Positions 17,775-26,506 are shown, numbered from the stretch's first letter. The stretch: DNA of 64,000 nt from an uncultured Oscillospiraceae bacterium (GCA_900539695.1 UQDG01000005.1:78724-142723); one strand, 5' to 3'. Notes: a model not told the origin generated them from the sequence alone. Numbers and translations: made by a program.

Positions 17775-18719
17775 ATGGATAAGATCGCTGTTCTGATCCC
17801 TTGCTACAACGAATCCAAAACTGTGGAAAAGGTGGTGACGGATTTCCGCCGCGTGCTGCCCGATGCCACCGTCTATGTCTACGATAACAATTCTACCGAC
17901 GGCACCGCCGAGCTGGCCGCCAAGGCTGGTGCTGTCGTCCGGCACGAGTATCAGCAGGGTAAAGGCAATGTCATGCGCCGCATGTTCCGCGAGATCGATG
18001 CCGAAGCCTACGTGCTGGTGGATGGCGACGACACCTACCCCGCTGAGGCTGCCCCCGAGATGGTAGCTGCCGTTACAAACCGGCAGGCCGATATGGTGGT
18101 GGGAGACCGCCTGTCCAGCACCTACTACACCCAGAATAAGCGTCCCTTCCACAACTTTGGCAACGATCTGGTGCGCTTTTGCACCAACCACCTTTTCGGC
18201 GGCAAGATCAAGGACATTATGACTGGCTACCGCGCGTTCAGCTACCAGTTCGTCAAGACCTACCCGGTGCTGTCCCGCGGGTTCGAGATCGAGACCGAGA
18301 TGACCATCCACGCCCTGCAGCGCAACATGCAGGTGGAGAATGTCGTCATCGACTACCGCGACCGCCCCGAAGGCTCCGAGAGCAAGCTGAACACCTACTC
18401 CGACGGCTTCAAGGTGCTGGGCACTATCGCGCGGCTGTTCAAAAACTATCGCCCGTTTCTATTCTTCGGCATCCTGGCGGCAGTGCTGGCCGTGTTCGGC
18501 ATCGGCTTTATGATCCCTGTGCTGAACGAGTACTTCCACACCGGCCTTGTGCCCCGCTTCCCGACTTTGATCGTCTGCTGCTTTGTGCTGGTGGCGGCGC
18601 TGCTGCTGTTCATCTCCGGCATTATCCTGTCCAGCCAGCTTGCCAAGGATGCCCGCGATTTTGAGTTCCAGCTGCAAACTGTGCAGCATTGGCGTAACAG
18701 CGCAGAAAAGGAGAACTGA
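17775..18719 (+). CDS. glycosyltransferase family 2 with C-terminal membrane helices
   Basis: 314 residues, DPM1-like. The GT-A domain begins AVLIPCYNESKTV; YDNNSTDGT and the metal site VDGDDTYP follow, and KDIMTGYRAFS precedes the acceptor region. Two membrane helices (about 225-250 and 262-285) anchor the C-terminus. Such proteins usually load a polyprenyl phosphate with a sugar that a GT-C enzyme then uses, consistent with the large membrane protein before it. Start ATG 17775 has GGAG 9 nt upstream; the TTG at 17760 does not. Confidence 0.88.
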   Translation: MDKIAVLIPCYNESKTVEKVVTDFRRVLPDATVYVYDNNSTDGTAELAAKAGAVVRHEYQQGKGNVMRRMFREIDAEAYVLVDGDDTYPAEAAPEMVAAVTNRQADMVVGDRLSSTYYTQNKRPFHNFGNDLVRFCTNHLFGGKIKDIMTGYRAFSYQFVKTYPVLSRGFEIETEMTIHALQRNMQVENVVIDYRDRPEGSESKLNTYSDGFKVLGTIARLFKNYRPFLFFGILAAVLAVFGIGFMIPVLNEYFHTGLVPRFPTLIVCCFVLVAALLLFISGIILSSQLAKDARDFEFQLQTVQHWRNSAEKEN

Positions 18720-18720
18720 A

Positions 18721-19833
18721 ATGCAGTATGATTATCTGATCGTCGGTGCCGGTCTGTTCGGCGCCGTCTTTGCCCACGAGGCCACCGCCGCCGGCAAAAA
18801 GTGCCTGGTCATCGATAAGCGCAGCCACATCGCCGGCAACATCTACACAGAGGATGTGGAGGGCATCGCCGTCCACCGCTACGGTGCGCACATCTTCCAT
18901 ACCAACAATAAAGAGGTGTGGGACTACGTCAACCGCTTTGCCACCTTCAACCGCTACACCAACTCCCCGGTGGCCAACTATAAGGGCGAACTGTACAACC
19001 TGCCCTTTAATATGAACACCTTCACCAAGATGTGGGGCGTCATCACCCCGGCCGAGGCTGAGGCTAAGATCGCCGAGCAGCGCGCCGCCCACTACACCGC
19101 CGAGCCGAAAAACCTGGAAGAGCAGGCCATCAATCTCGTGGGCACCGACATCTACGAGAAGCTCATCAAAGGCTACACCGAGAAGCAGTGGGGCCGCCCC
19201 TGCACCGAGCTGCCTGCCTTCATCATCAAGCGCCTGCCCGTGCGCCTGACCTTCGATAACAACTACTTCAACGCCCTGTATCAGGGCATCCCCAACGAGG
19301 GTTACACCGCGCTGGTGGCCAACCTGCTGCAGGGTATCGAGGTCCGCCTGGACACCGACTACCTGGCTGACAAGGCTGCGCTGGATGCCTTAGCCGACAA
19401 AGTCGTTTACACCGGCCCCATTGATGCCTACTTTGACTATAAGCTGGGCGCTTTGCAGTACCGCAGTGTCCGCTTTGAGACCGAGACCTTGGACATCCCC
19501 AACTACCAGGGCAACGCTGTCATCAACTACACCGACGCCGAAACCCCCTACACCCGCATCATTGAGCACAAGCACTTTGTCTTTGGCTCCACCGAGCCGG
19601 GCACCAAGACGGTCATCAGCCGCGAGTACTCTGCCGAGTGGAAACCCGGCGATGAGCCGTACTATCCCGTCAACGATGCCCAGAACGGCGCCCTGTACGA
19701 GCAGTACAAGGCCCTGGCCGATGCCGAGGGCAAGGTCCTTTTCGGCGGCCGTTTGGGTGAGTACAAGTACTACGATATGGACCGCGTGATTGAATCTGCC
19801 CTGGCCCGCGTGCGTGCCGAGCTGGCAAAATAA
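18721..19833 (+). CDS. glf: UDP-galactopyranose mutase
   Basis: Flavoenzyme that interconverts UDP-galactopyranose and UDP-galactofuranose. 370 residues. The FAD Rossmann motif VGAGLFGAVFAHEA lies at the N-terminus, then HIAGNIYTE, HRYGAHIFHT and YTEKQWG, and the C-terminal LFGGRLGEYKYYDMD that closes the FAD site. It starts 1 nt after the GT2 stop with AAAGGAG upstream. Its presence strongly suggests that the polysaccharide contains galactofuranose. A strong terminator follows, so it ends the cluster. Confidence 0.95.
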   Translation: MQYDYLIVGAGLFGAVFAHEATAAGKKCLVIDKRSHIAGNIYTEDVEGIAVHRYGAHIFHTNNKEVWDYVNRFATFNRYTNSPVANYKGELYNLPFNMNTFTKMWGVITPAEAEAKIAEQRAAHYTAEPKNLEEQAINLVGTDIYEKLIKGYTEKQWGRPCTELPAFIIKRLPVRLTFDNNYFNALYQGIPNEGYTALVANLLQGIEVRLDTDYLADKAALDALADKVVYTGPIDAYFDYKLGALQYRSVRFETETLDIPNYQGNAVINYTDAETPYTRIIEHKHFVFGSTEPGTKTVISREYSAEWKPGDEPYYPVNDAQNGALYEQYKALADAEGKVLFGGRLGEYKYYDMDRVIESALARVRAELAK

Positions 19834-19854
19834 TCCCTGCAAGAAAAAGTTACA

Positions 19855-19897
19855 AACTGCGCCGCGCTGCCTTTTTACAGCATGGCGCAGTTTTTTC
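19855..19897 (+). terminator. intrinsic terminator after glf
   Basis: Nine-bp stem AACTGCGCC with GGCGCAGTT enclosing a 20-nt arm that can itself fold, then a run of T at 19891-19896. Confidence 0.8.
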
Positions 19898-19920
19898 TGT
19901 TGCCCGTCAAGCGGCTCGCC

Positions 19921-19949
19921 TTGCTTTTTACCCCGTAATGGGATATAAT
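19921..19949 (+). promoter_or_regulatory. promoter of the rpe-rnf operon
   Basis: TTGCTT, 17-nt spacer, TATAAT; about 75 nt of leader before the rpe ATG. Confidence 0.75.
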
Positions 19950-20029
19950 AAACTCGACTATCTGCGCAGAAGCCTGCGCGAATAGATACAGTGGGAAAAG
20001 CGCACACGCGCACAAACAGGGAGTATATT

Positions 20030-20686
20030 ATGACGAAGATTGCCGCTTCGATTTTGTCCGCTGACTTTGCGGACCTTGCCGCCGACTGCCAACGGCTGTT
20101 AAACCAGGGCACCGACCTTTTGCATTTTGACGTGATGGACGGCCACTTTGTGCCCAACATCAGCTTTGGTGCCCCCGTGCTGGAGTGCCTGCACAAGGCC
20201 CTGCCGGAGGTGTTCTACGATGTCCACCTGATGATCAGCGACCCGGTTAAGTACGCGCCGGATTTCGCCAAGGCGGGCGCTAACCTCATCACCTTCCATC
20301 TGGAGGCTGTGCCCGATGCTGTCCCCGAGACCATCGCCGCCATCCGTGCCGTCGGCTGCCAGGTGGGCATCAGCATCAAGCCGGGCACCCCGGCAGAGGC
20401 TGTCTACCCCTACCTCGACGACCTGGACCTCGTCCTGGTCATGAGCGTGGAGCCGGGCTTCGGTGGGCAGAAGTTCATGCCCTCGGCGCTGGATAAGCTC
20501 AGCGCCCTCCGTGCCGAGCGTGACCGCCGCGGCCTGCACACCCTGTTGGAAGTGGATGGCGGCGTCAACACCGAGACCGGCCCACAGTGCGCCGCCGCGG
20601 GGGCCGACTGGCTGGTGACCGGTAGTGCCCTGTTCAAAGCCAAAGATCCCGCCGCCGTCATCGATACGCTGCACGGCAGCCATTAA
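20030..20686 (+). CDS. rpe: ribulose-phosphate 3-epimerase
   Basis: Interconverts ribulose-5-phosphate and xylulose-5-phosphate in the pentose phosphate pathway. 218 residues, TIM barrel. It starts with KIAASILSADFADL; the metal and catalytic residues lie in HFDVMDGHFVPN, DVHLMI, MSVEPGFGGQKF and LEVDGGVN. The ATG at 20030 follows a weak GGGAG; the longer in-frame start is unsupported. It is the first gene of the operon that continues with the Rnf-like genes, 22 nt downstream. Confidence 0.96.
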   Translation: MTKIAASILSADFADLAADCQRLLNQGTDLLHFDVMDGHFVPNISFGAPVLECLHKALPEVFYDVHLMISDPVKYAPDFAKAGANLITFHLEAVPDAVPETIAAIRAVGCQVGISIKPGTPAEAVYPYLDDLDLVLVMSVEPGFGGQKFMPSALDKLSALRAERDRRGLHTLLEVDGGVNTETGPQCAAAGADWLVTGSALFKAKDPAAVIDTLHGSH

Positions 20687-20708
20687 CCCAAAGGAGAACC
20701 CAAGCCCC

Positions 20709-21728
20709 ATGGCAAAACAACCTACGATCGAACGCAGCGAGAACTATGGTTACTATAGTGATCTGCTGTGGTGTGCCGTGCCCCTTACGGGCATGGCCTG
20801 GTACTATTACGGCCTGCGCCCGGTGCTGCTGATGCTGGCAGCCCTGGTGACGGCCTATCTGTGTGATTGCGCCCTGGCCCCGCTGCATGGCGAGGGCTAC
20901 CGCGCCCACGAGCCGTCCAGCGAGTGCTTTGCAGCGCTGATCGTGCTGCTGATGCCCGCCAGCGTTTCCTACGGCATCGTCATTGCTGCTGTCATCGCGG
21001 CCGTGCTGGTCAAGGAGGCCTTCGGCGGAGAGGGGCACTATCCCTTCCACCCGGCGGCGGTGGGCGCCGCTATCGCCGGTGTTTCCTGGCCGGAGCATGT
21101 CTACTACTACCCGGCCCCCGGCACTCAGCTGCCCATTTGGGGCGAGATCAATGATAACCTTGTCCAGGGCATGAATGAGTCCCTGCGCAGCGGCGGCCTG
21201 CCCAGCGCCAGCACGATGAATCTGCTTACCGGCAACGTGTCCGCGGGTATCGGTACGGGCGCGGCGCTGGTCATTCTGGCCTGCGGTCTGTTTTTGCTGG
21301 TGCGCGGCCGGGTCCGCCTCTCGGTGCTCATCCCGTTTATGATTGCCGTTATCGGCATTCCCTGGCTGTTCCCGCACCTGAACGAACTGCCTGCCTTCAG
21401 CTGGCCGTGGGAGTTCATCCGCCAGCGCATCTATCTTGAAAAGTACACGCTGCTGTCTGGCACGGCATTGTTCGGTGCCTTTTTCCTGATCTGTGAGCCG
21501 GTCACCATGCCCAACCGCACCAGCAGCTGTCTGATCTACGGCGCGGCGCTGGGCATTGCCACCTATGCGTTCCGCATATTCAGCCCGTATCAGAGCGCCA
21601 TCTGCTTTGCGCTGCTGATCGTCGGTGCCATCCCCGAATGGCTGGACCTCATCAGCCACCGCACCGAGCGTATCCGCTTTATGAAGAAGGAGGAACAGCG
21701 TCTTGCCAAATCCACAAAACCGGAATGA
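20709..21728 (+). CDS. rnfD: Rnf/Nqr-type electron transport membrane subunit D
   Basis: 339 residues, about nine to ten membrane helices. KEAFGGEGHYPFHPAA matches the conserved FGG.G.N.FNPA loop of RnfD/NqrB. SASTM at 166-170 aligns with the flavinylation motif, so Thr169 is the likely covalent FMN site. In complete Rnf complexes RnfD is part of the ion-translocating core. AAAGGAG precedes the ATG. RnfE starts inside its last 26 nt. Histidine replaces the usual Asn in the FNPA loop. The identification is from motifs; identity to authentic RnfD looks moderate. Confidence 0.82.
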   Translation: MAKQPTIERSENYGYYSDLLWCAVPLTGMAWYYYGLRPVLLMLAALVTAYLCDCALAPLHGEGYRAHEPSSECFAALIVLLMPASVSYGIVIAAVIAAVLVKEAFGGEGHYPFHPAAVGAAIAGVSWPEHVYYYPAPGTQLPIWGEINDNLVQGMNESLRSGGLPSASTMNLLTGNVSAGIGTGAALVILACGLFLLVRGRVRLSVLIPFMIAVIGIPWLFPHLNELPAFSWPWEFIRQRIYLEKYTLLSGTALFGAFFLICEPVTMPNRTSSCLIYGAALGIATYAFRIFSPYQSAICFALLIVGAIPEWLDLISHRTERIRFMKKEEQRLAKSTKPE

Positions 21729-23112
21729 CCGCCGCAAGGGCGAGGAACGCTCCGAAACGCTGATCATTCCCCATATTACCAAAGAAATGCTGGAAACGGC
21801 CCGCCGCATGGCGGAGGAGGGGGCCTCCCGCGCGGAGATCGAAAAGGCCATCTCGGCCATGCAAAGCCCGGCCCAGCCCGCTTCTTCACCGGCATCCCGC
21901 CCGGCCCAACATGCCGCCCCGGCCCCGCAGCCGATGGCCGCCCCGCCGGAGCGTAAACACCGCATCATCCCCACCAGCCGCCCCCGTCTCTCGGCCGAAG
22001 AACGCGCCGCCCTGCGTCAGCAGATGCAGATGGGGGAGACACAGGCAGAAACGCCCCAGCCCGAACCCGAACAGGAGGCCCTGCGGCAGGAAGCCGCCCG
22101 GCGCACGGCCAACCGCCCTGCCTGGTTTGGCCGCCGCCAGACGGCGCAAAACGACTCGCAGGAAGCAGCCCGCCGCGCCGCCCAGGCTCTGGCCGCTGCC
22201 CCGCGCGCCCCGGAGGCCCCGGCCGCTCCAAAAGTGGACGAGCCTACCGGTACCCGCACCATTGCCATCCCAAAACAGCGTACTGTATCCCGCCCGGCGG
22301 AACCGGCCCCCGAAGCCACCCGCGTGATGTCTGCGGCCCCGCCGCAGCCCACTTCGGCAGAACCTGCCCCGCAGCCTGCCGCCCGCACTGAGGGCCCGGC
22401 AGGGGAACCTGCCCCGAGCCCGGCTGCCCCGGCCCCGGAGCCGCGCAAAAACGCCGTGCCCCGCAGCCGCACCGAGGCCGAAAACGACCTGAACGAAAAG
22501 ATCCGCCGCGACCACATCTGGCTGTCCAACCCGGTCATGGTGCGCGGCTTAGGCATGGCTCCCATCGTGGGCGCTGCGCTGGATGGTCGCCACGCGCTCA
22601 TGCTCTGTGTGGCCAGCCTGCTGCTCATCACCTTTACCCGTGTGTTGGCTGTGGCAGTCTGCCACCTTACCAAAAACCGCTTCCGTCCGGTCATCTACAG
22701 CTATGCGGCGGCGCTGCTGTACATCCCCGTTTACGTGCTGATGTACCAGCTGTTTGGTGCTGACCTGTCACTGCTGGGCATTTATCTGCCGCTGTTGGTG
22801 GTGGAACCTGCCATTGTCAAGCGCATGGAATTTGCTGAGCTGGAGCCTGTCAGCGCGGCCTTCCGCCACGGTTTCAACAACAGTCTGGGTATGTGCGCGG
22901 CTCTGCTCATCGTGGGCTGCCTGCGGGAACTGCTGGCCACCGGTGCCGTCTTTGGCAACCAGGTGATCTACGCCGCGCCGCTGCCGCTGGCGGCACAGCC
23001 CTCCGGTGGTTTCGTGCTGGTGGGTGCCATCGCCGCCGTCTGGTGCGCCATCGCCAACCTGTACACCAATTATAAACATGAGGAGGTGCGCCGCCTGTAT
23101 GCTAAACATTGA
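21703..23112 (+). CDS. rnfE: Rnf/Nqr-type membrane subunit E with a long Pro/Ala-rich N-terminal extension
   Basis: 469 residues, more than twice the usual length of about 200. The membrane part (about 276-469) begins SNPVMVRGLGMAP, the RnfE/NqrD signature start, with six predicted helices and conserved FNNSLGMCAALLIVGCLREL. The first 275 residues are hydrophilic: a helical segment (about 20-50), then Ala/Pro/Glu-rich low complexity that looks disordered. Start TTG 21703 has AGGAGG 9 nt upstream and overlaps the rnfD end. The reading frame is continuous into the membrane part, so this is a true extension. Confidence 0.8.
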   Translation: MPNPQNRNDRRKGEERSETLIIPHITKEMLETARRMAEEGASRAEIEKAISAMQSPAQPASSPASRPAQHAAPAPQPMAAPPERKHRIIPTSRPRLSAEERAALRQQMQMGETQAETPQPEPEQEALRQEAARRTANRPAWFGRRQTAQNDSQEAARRAAQALAAAPRAPEAPAAPKVDEPTGTRTIAIPKQRTVSRPAEPAPEATRVMSAAPPQPTSAEPAPQPAARTEGPAGEPAPSPAAPAPEPRKNAVPRSRTEAENDLNEKIRRDHIWLSNPVMVRGLGMAPIVGAALDGRHALMLCVASLLLITFTRVLAVAVCHLTKNRFRPVIYSYAAALLYIPVYVLMYQLFGADLSLLGIYLPLLVVEPAIVKRMEFAELEPVSAAFRHGFNNSLGMCAALLIVGCLRELLATGAVFGNQVIYAAPLPLAAQPSGGFVLVGAIAAVWCAIANLYTNYKHEEVRRLYAKH

Positions 23113-23749
23113 GTTCGCATCCTCCCTGGGCCAAGGCCTGTGGCAGTTCGTCAGTTATATGGGTCTGGCCATCTTTGCCGAGAACGTCATTCTGGCCCGC
23201 GCTTTGGGTGTGACCCGCCTGATGAAACTGGTGCCGGACCACAAGGCCCAGGTGTGGGATTTGTGTCTGCCGCTGATCTGGGTCATGACGCTGTCCGCCC
23301 CGCTGGGTTGGGCTGCCCATAACCTGCTCTTCCCGTGGCTGCGCCCGCGTCTGCCTGCGTGGCTGCCCATCTCGGCCCTGCGCCCGGTAGTCTACCTGAC
23401 CTGCGGTGTCGCTGCCATGGCCGTCACCTGGCTGGTGCTGGGCCTGCTGCCCCGCAAAATGCGCCAAAGCTGCCGCAGCCAGCTCAGCCTGGCCACCTGC
23501 AGCACTGTCATGCTGGGCACGCTGCTCATCAGTTCCAACCAGAATTACACGCTGGAGCAATCCATCGCGTTTGGTCTGGGCAGCGGCCTGGGCTACACCT
23601 TCATCGTCTTCATCGTGCGTGAAGGCCGCCGCCGCTTGCGCAGTAAGGCGGTGCCGGCGATCTTTCAGGGCCTGCCCAGTTCCATGATCTACATTGGCGT
23701 CCTCTCACTGGCCATCTATGCGCTGGTGGGTCATTCTGTGGTTTTGTGA
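23099..23749 (+). CDS. rnfA: Rnf/Nqr-type membrane subunit A
   Basis: 216 residues, six helices. AENVILARALGV aligns with the RnfA ENFVLxxxLG opening, and IAFGLGSGLGYTF..VREGRRRL and VPAIFQGLPSSMIYIGVLSLA align with its C-terminal half. The Cys after the LG (usual LGICPF) is absent: this copy reads LGVTRLMK. In RnfA/NqrE and RnfE/NqrD that Cys pair holds an intramembrane 2Fe-2S centre, so the missing residue matters. ATG 23099 overlaps the rnfE end, with AGGAGG 12 nt upstream. No rnfB, rnfC or rnfG follows. Confidence 0.78.
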   Translation: MLNIEFASSLGQGLWQFVSYMGLAIFAENVILARALGVTRLMKLVPDHKAQVWDLCLPLIWVMTLSAPLGWAAHNLLFPWLRPRLPAWLPISALRPVVYLTCGVAAMAVTWLVLGLLPRKMRQSCRSQLSLATCSTVMLGTLLISSNQNYTLEQSIAFGLGSGLGYTFIVFIVREGRRRLRSKAVPAIFQGLPSSMIYIGVLSLAIYALVGHSVVL

Positions 23750-23773
23750 CAATAAAAGGAAGAGGTGCATTGT

Positions 23774-25060
23774 ATGTCTGTTCCGTGCTTTGTTCCCGCT
23801 GATATTCTGCTGCCCGCCGCCAACATTTCGCTGGACCCGTGGGCCTGCATTGCGGTAGACCAGTTTACTTCCCAGCCGGAGTACTGGCAGCGCGCCGAAG
23901 AGCTGGCCGCCGGTAAGCCCAGCACGCTGCATATCGTCCTGCCCGAAGCCTACCTGGGCACCCCCCAGGAGGAAGAGCGGATGCAGACCATCCGCCGCAC
24001 GATGCAGGAGTACCGCAAGTCGGTGCTGACCCGCCGCGTCCACGGCTTTGTCTATGTGGAGCGCACCCAGATGGACGGCACCATCCGCCAGGGGTTGGTA
24101 GGTGCCGTGGACCTGGAAGCCTACGACTATAACCCCGGCAGCAAACCGGCCATCCGCCCCAGCGAAAAGACGGTGGTGGAGCGCATCCCGCCGCGCCTGA
24201 AAGTACGCCGTGGTGCTATTTTGGAAACGCCCCACGTGATGATGCTGGCCGACGATGAGAAAAAGACGCTGATCGAACCCATCGGTGACCATAAAGATAG
24301 CCTGCCTCTGCTGTATGACGGCGAGTTGATGCTGGGCGGCGGCCATCTGCGCGGCTGGGCGGTGGAAGACCCCGCCCTGATCGACCAGATTAACGCCGCA
24401 CTGGCCGACTTGGCCGACGAGAAAAAATTTGCCGCTCGCTGGCCCCGTGCCGCCGGTGAGCCACCCATGGTGCTGGCTGTCGGCGACGGCAACCACTCTC
24501 TGGCCACGGCCAAAGCCTACTGGGAGGAACTGAAGAAGGGCCTGACCCCCGAACAGCAGCAAGATCACCCCGCCCGCTGGTGCCTGGCCGAGGTCTGCAA
24601 TGTACATAGCCCGGCCATCGAGATCGAGCCGATCCACCGTGTGGTGTTCGGTATAACGGCCCATGAGCTGTACAAGGCCATCGATGAGTGGGACAAGACC
24701 CAGGGCGACGAGACCGCCCCGTCTCAGCAGCGCTTTGCCATTGCCGACCAGAACGGTGAGCTGCTGGTGGCCCTGCAGAATCCCCCGGCTCCCCTGACGG
24801 TGGGCAGTGTTGAAGCCTTTCTGAACGACTTCCTGCACAGCCACCCCGAGGCCAGCGTGGATTACATCCACGGCTCCTCCACGGCCATGGCGCTTGCCTC
24901 CCGCCCCGGGCAGAAAGCCGCCGCCATCCTGTTGCCGGACCTTGCCAAGGCAGACCTGTTTAAAGGTGTGGTGCTGGGCGGTGTGCTGCCCCGCAAGACC
25001 TTTAGCATGGGTCACGCCGAAGAAAAACGCTACTACAACGAATGTCGTGCAATCGACTGA
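23774..25060 (+). CDS. DUF1015 family protein
   Basis: 428 residues. Family signatures include the opening PADILLPAAN, RQGLVGAVDLEAYDYN, and the hallmark VGDGNHSLATAKAYWE, with a C-terminal YIHGSSTAMALASRPGQKAA. DUF1015 members are cytosolic and often sit beside serine biosynthesis genes; no function is established. The ATG at 23774 is preceded by GGAAGAGG. It lies 24 nt after rnfA and so probably belongs to the same transcript. Confidence 0.85.
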   Translation: MSVPCFVPADILLPAANISLDPWACIAVDQFTSQPEYWQRAEELAAGKPSTLHIVLPEAYLGTPQEEERMQTIRRTMQEYRKSVLTRRVHGFVYVERTQMDGTIRQGLVGAVDLEAYDYNPGSKPAIRPSEKTVVERIPPRLKVRRGAILETPHVMMLADDEKKTLIEPIGDHKDSLPLLYDGELMLGGGHLRGWAVEDPALIDQINAALADLADEKKFAARWPRAAGEPPMVLAVGDGNHSLATAKAYWEELKKGLTPEQQQDHPARWCLAEVCNVHSPAIEIEPIHRVVFGITAHELYKAIDEWDKTQGDETAPSQQRFAIADQNGELLVALQNPPAPLTVGSVEAFLNDFLHSHPEASVDYIHGSSTAMALASRPGQKAAAILLPDLAKADLFKGVVLGGVLPRKTFSMGHAEEKRYYNECRAID

Positions 25061-25080
25061 TGATAAGAATGGAAAAGACT

Positions 25081-25686
25081 ATGGAAAAACCTACCCAGAA
25101 TCCCGCCGCCCCGCACCGCCGCCGTCGCCGCCGCGGTTCCGGCAACGGTGGGGTTGCTGCTGCAGCCCAGCAGCCTGCGGCTGAAAAGGCTGCCCGCCAG
25201 CCCGGCTCGCGCCAGGCAGCCCCGGCCCAGCCGCGGACCCCCCGCCCCCAGCAGGGGCAGCCCCGTCCGCAGGCCCCGGCACCCGCCAAGGGCGGCCAGC
25301 CCAAACCGGCGCCCCGCGGCAATGCACCGCGCCCCCGCGGCCGTGGCCCGGCCCAGTCCCAGAATCCGCCAGCGGCCCAGATGCCGCAGCCGCCCCGTCA
25401 GAACGGCGGACGCACGCTGAACCAGCCGCCCCCACGCCCGCCGCGGGAGACTGCCAAGCCCCGCCAGCCCCAGCGCCCCAGCCGCCCGCCGCGCCGCACG
25501 CCGGAGGAAGAGCCGGGCCTGGAGCTCATCACTCGCCGCCCGCCGAAGCAGAAGTTCTCCAACTTCGAGGAGTACCTCGCGGCCCACGGCGGCATGACGC
25601 TGCCGCTGCCCCCGGACCCTAACGAGCCCAAGGACCCGAAAGAAGCACCCGCCCCGCAGCCGACGGCAGGGGAGAGAGCCGAATGA
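25081..25686 (+). CDS. Pro/Arg-rich low-complexity protein
   Basis: 201 residues. A basic N-terminal cluster (HRRRRRRGSGNG) leads into about 115 residues rich in Pro, Arg, Gln and Ala, then a folded-looking C-terminal segment (about 145-185) with PPKQKFSNFEEYLAAHGGM. The basic tracts suggest nucleic-acid or ribosome contact, but this is inference. The start is uncertain: in-frame ATGs lie at 25060, 25069 and 25081, and only 25081 has a weak site (GGAAAAG). Its stop overlaps the rlmA start by 4 nt, which supports it as a real gene rather than a shadow frame. Confidence 0.6.
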   Translation: MEKPTQNPAAPHRRRRRRGSGNGGVAAAAQQPAAEKAARQPGSRQAAPAQPRTPRPQQGQPRPQAPAPAKGGQPKPAPRGNAPRPRGRGPAQSQNPPAAQMPQPPRQNGGRTLNQPPPRPPRETAKPRQPQRPSRPPRRTPEEEPGLELITRRPPKQKFSNFEEYLAAHGGMTLPLPPDPNEPKDPKEAPAPQPTAGERAE

Positions 25687-26501
25687 CCCCGGCCACTGCC
25701 GCAGCCCTGCGCTGCCCGGTCTGCCAGGGGCCGCTGCTGCAGGTGGGCCGCACCCTGCGCTGCCCCAAGGCTCACAGCTTTGATCTGGCCAAAGAGGGCT
25801 ACGCCAACCTGTTGCCCATCCAGAAAAAGCATGCCGCCGACCCCGGCGACGGCAAGGAGATGGTGCGAGCCCGCCGCGCATTCCTTTCGGCCGGGCACTA
25901 CGCCCCGCTGATGCAGGCATTGGCGGATCTCTGTGCTGACCTGCCTCACGACCACATCGTGGATGCTGGCTGCGGCGAGGGCAGCTATGACGCCTACCTG
26001 TACAAAGCACTGGGGGACGAACCTGCCATCGTGGGCTTCGACCTCTCCAAAGAGACCGTGCGCTTGGCGGCCAGGCTGCTGCCGGAGGCCGCTTTCTGTG
26101 TGGGCGGCAGCTTTTGTGCCCCCGTGCGGGATGGCTGGGCCGACCTGCTGCTGAACATCTTTTCCCCGTTTGCCGGGGCAGAGTTCCGCCGCATGCTGCG
26201 CCCGGGCGGACATCTGGTCTACGCCGTGCCCACCGCCCGCCACCTCTACGGGCTGAAAGAGGTCCTCTACGACCACCCCTACGAGAACGAGGTGAAGGAC
26301 ACTGCCTACGAGGGGTTCACCTTTGTGCGCAGTGTGGAGGCCGTCGCCCAGCTGACCCTGACCGGCGATGCCGTGCAGCAGTTGTTTGCCATGACCCCCT
26401 ACTACTGGAACACCCCCGCCGACGGCGCCGCGCACCTGCAGGCCTGCAAAAGCCTGACCACCGAGATCGGCTTCCGCTACCTGGTTTACCAGAAACAATA
26501 A
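25683..26501 (+). CDS. rlmA: 23S rRNA (guanine-N1)-methyltransferase, RlmA family
   Basis: 272 residues. An N-terminal zinc finger (C11, C14, C27, H31) precedes a SAM-dependent methyltransferase with VDAGCGEGSY (93-102), a FDLSK acidic loop and LNIFSPFAGAEFRRMLRPGG. RlmA-I methylates G745 and RlmA-II (TlrB) G748 of helix 35; Gram-positive enzymes are usually the G748 type, linked to tylosin resistance, but the position cannot be read here. It is the last gene before a strong terminator. Confidence 0.88.
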   Translation: MTPATAAALRCPVCQGPLLQVGRTLRCPKAHSFDLAKEGYANLLPIQKKHAADPGDGKEMVRARRAFLSAGHYAPLMQALADLCADLPHDHIVDAGCGEGSYDAYLYKALGDEPAIVGFDLSKETVRLAARLLPEAAFCVGGSFCAPVRDGWADLLLNIFSPFAGAEFRRMLRPGGHLVYAVPTARHLYGLKEVLYDHPYENEVKDTAYEGFTFVRSVEAVAQLTLTGDAVQQLFAMTPYYWNTPADGAAHLQACKSLTTEIGFRYLVYQKQ

Positions 26502-26506
26502 TCCAA

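Noticed and set aside
20709..23749. Complete Rnf complex operon
   Set aside because: Neighbouring genes on both sides are rpe and DUF1015; rnfB, rnfC and rnfG do not occur anywhere in the window.
25033..26010. 325-codon minus-strand frame over the Pro-rich gene and rlmA
   Set aside because: Arg/Gly/Ala-rich translation with no motifs, opposite the coupled genes; it reflects the repetitive GC content.
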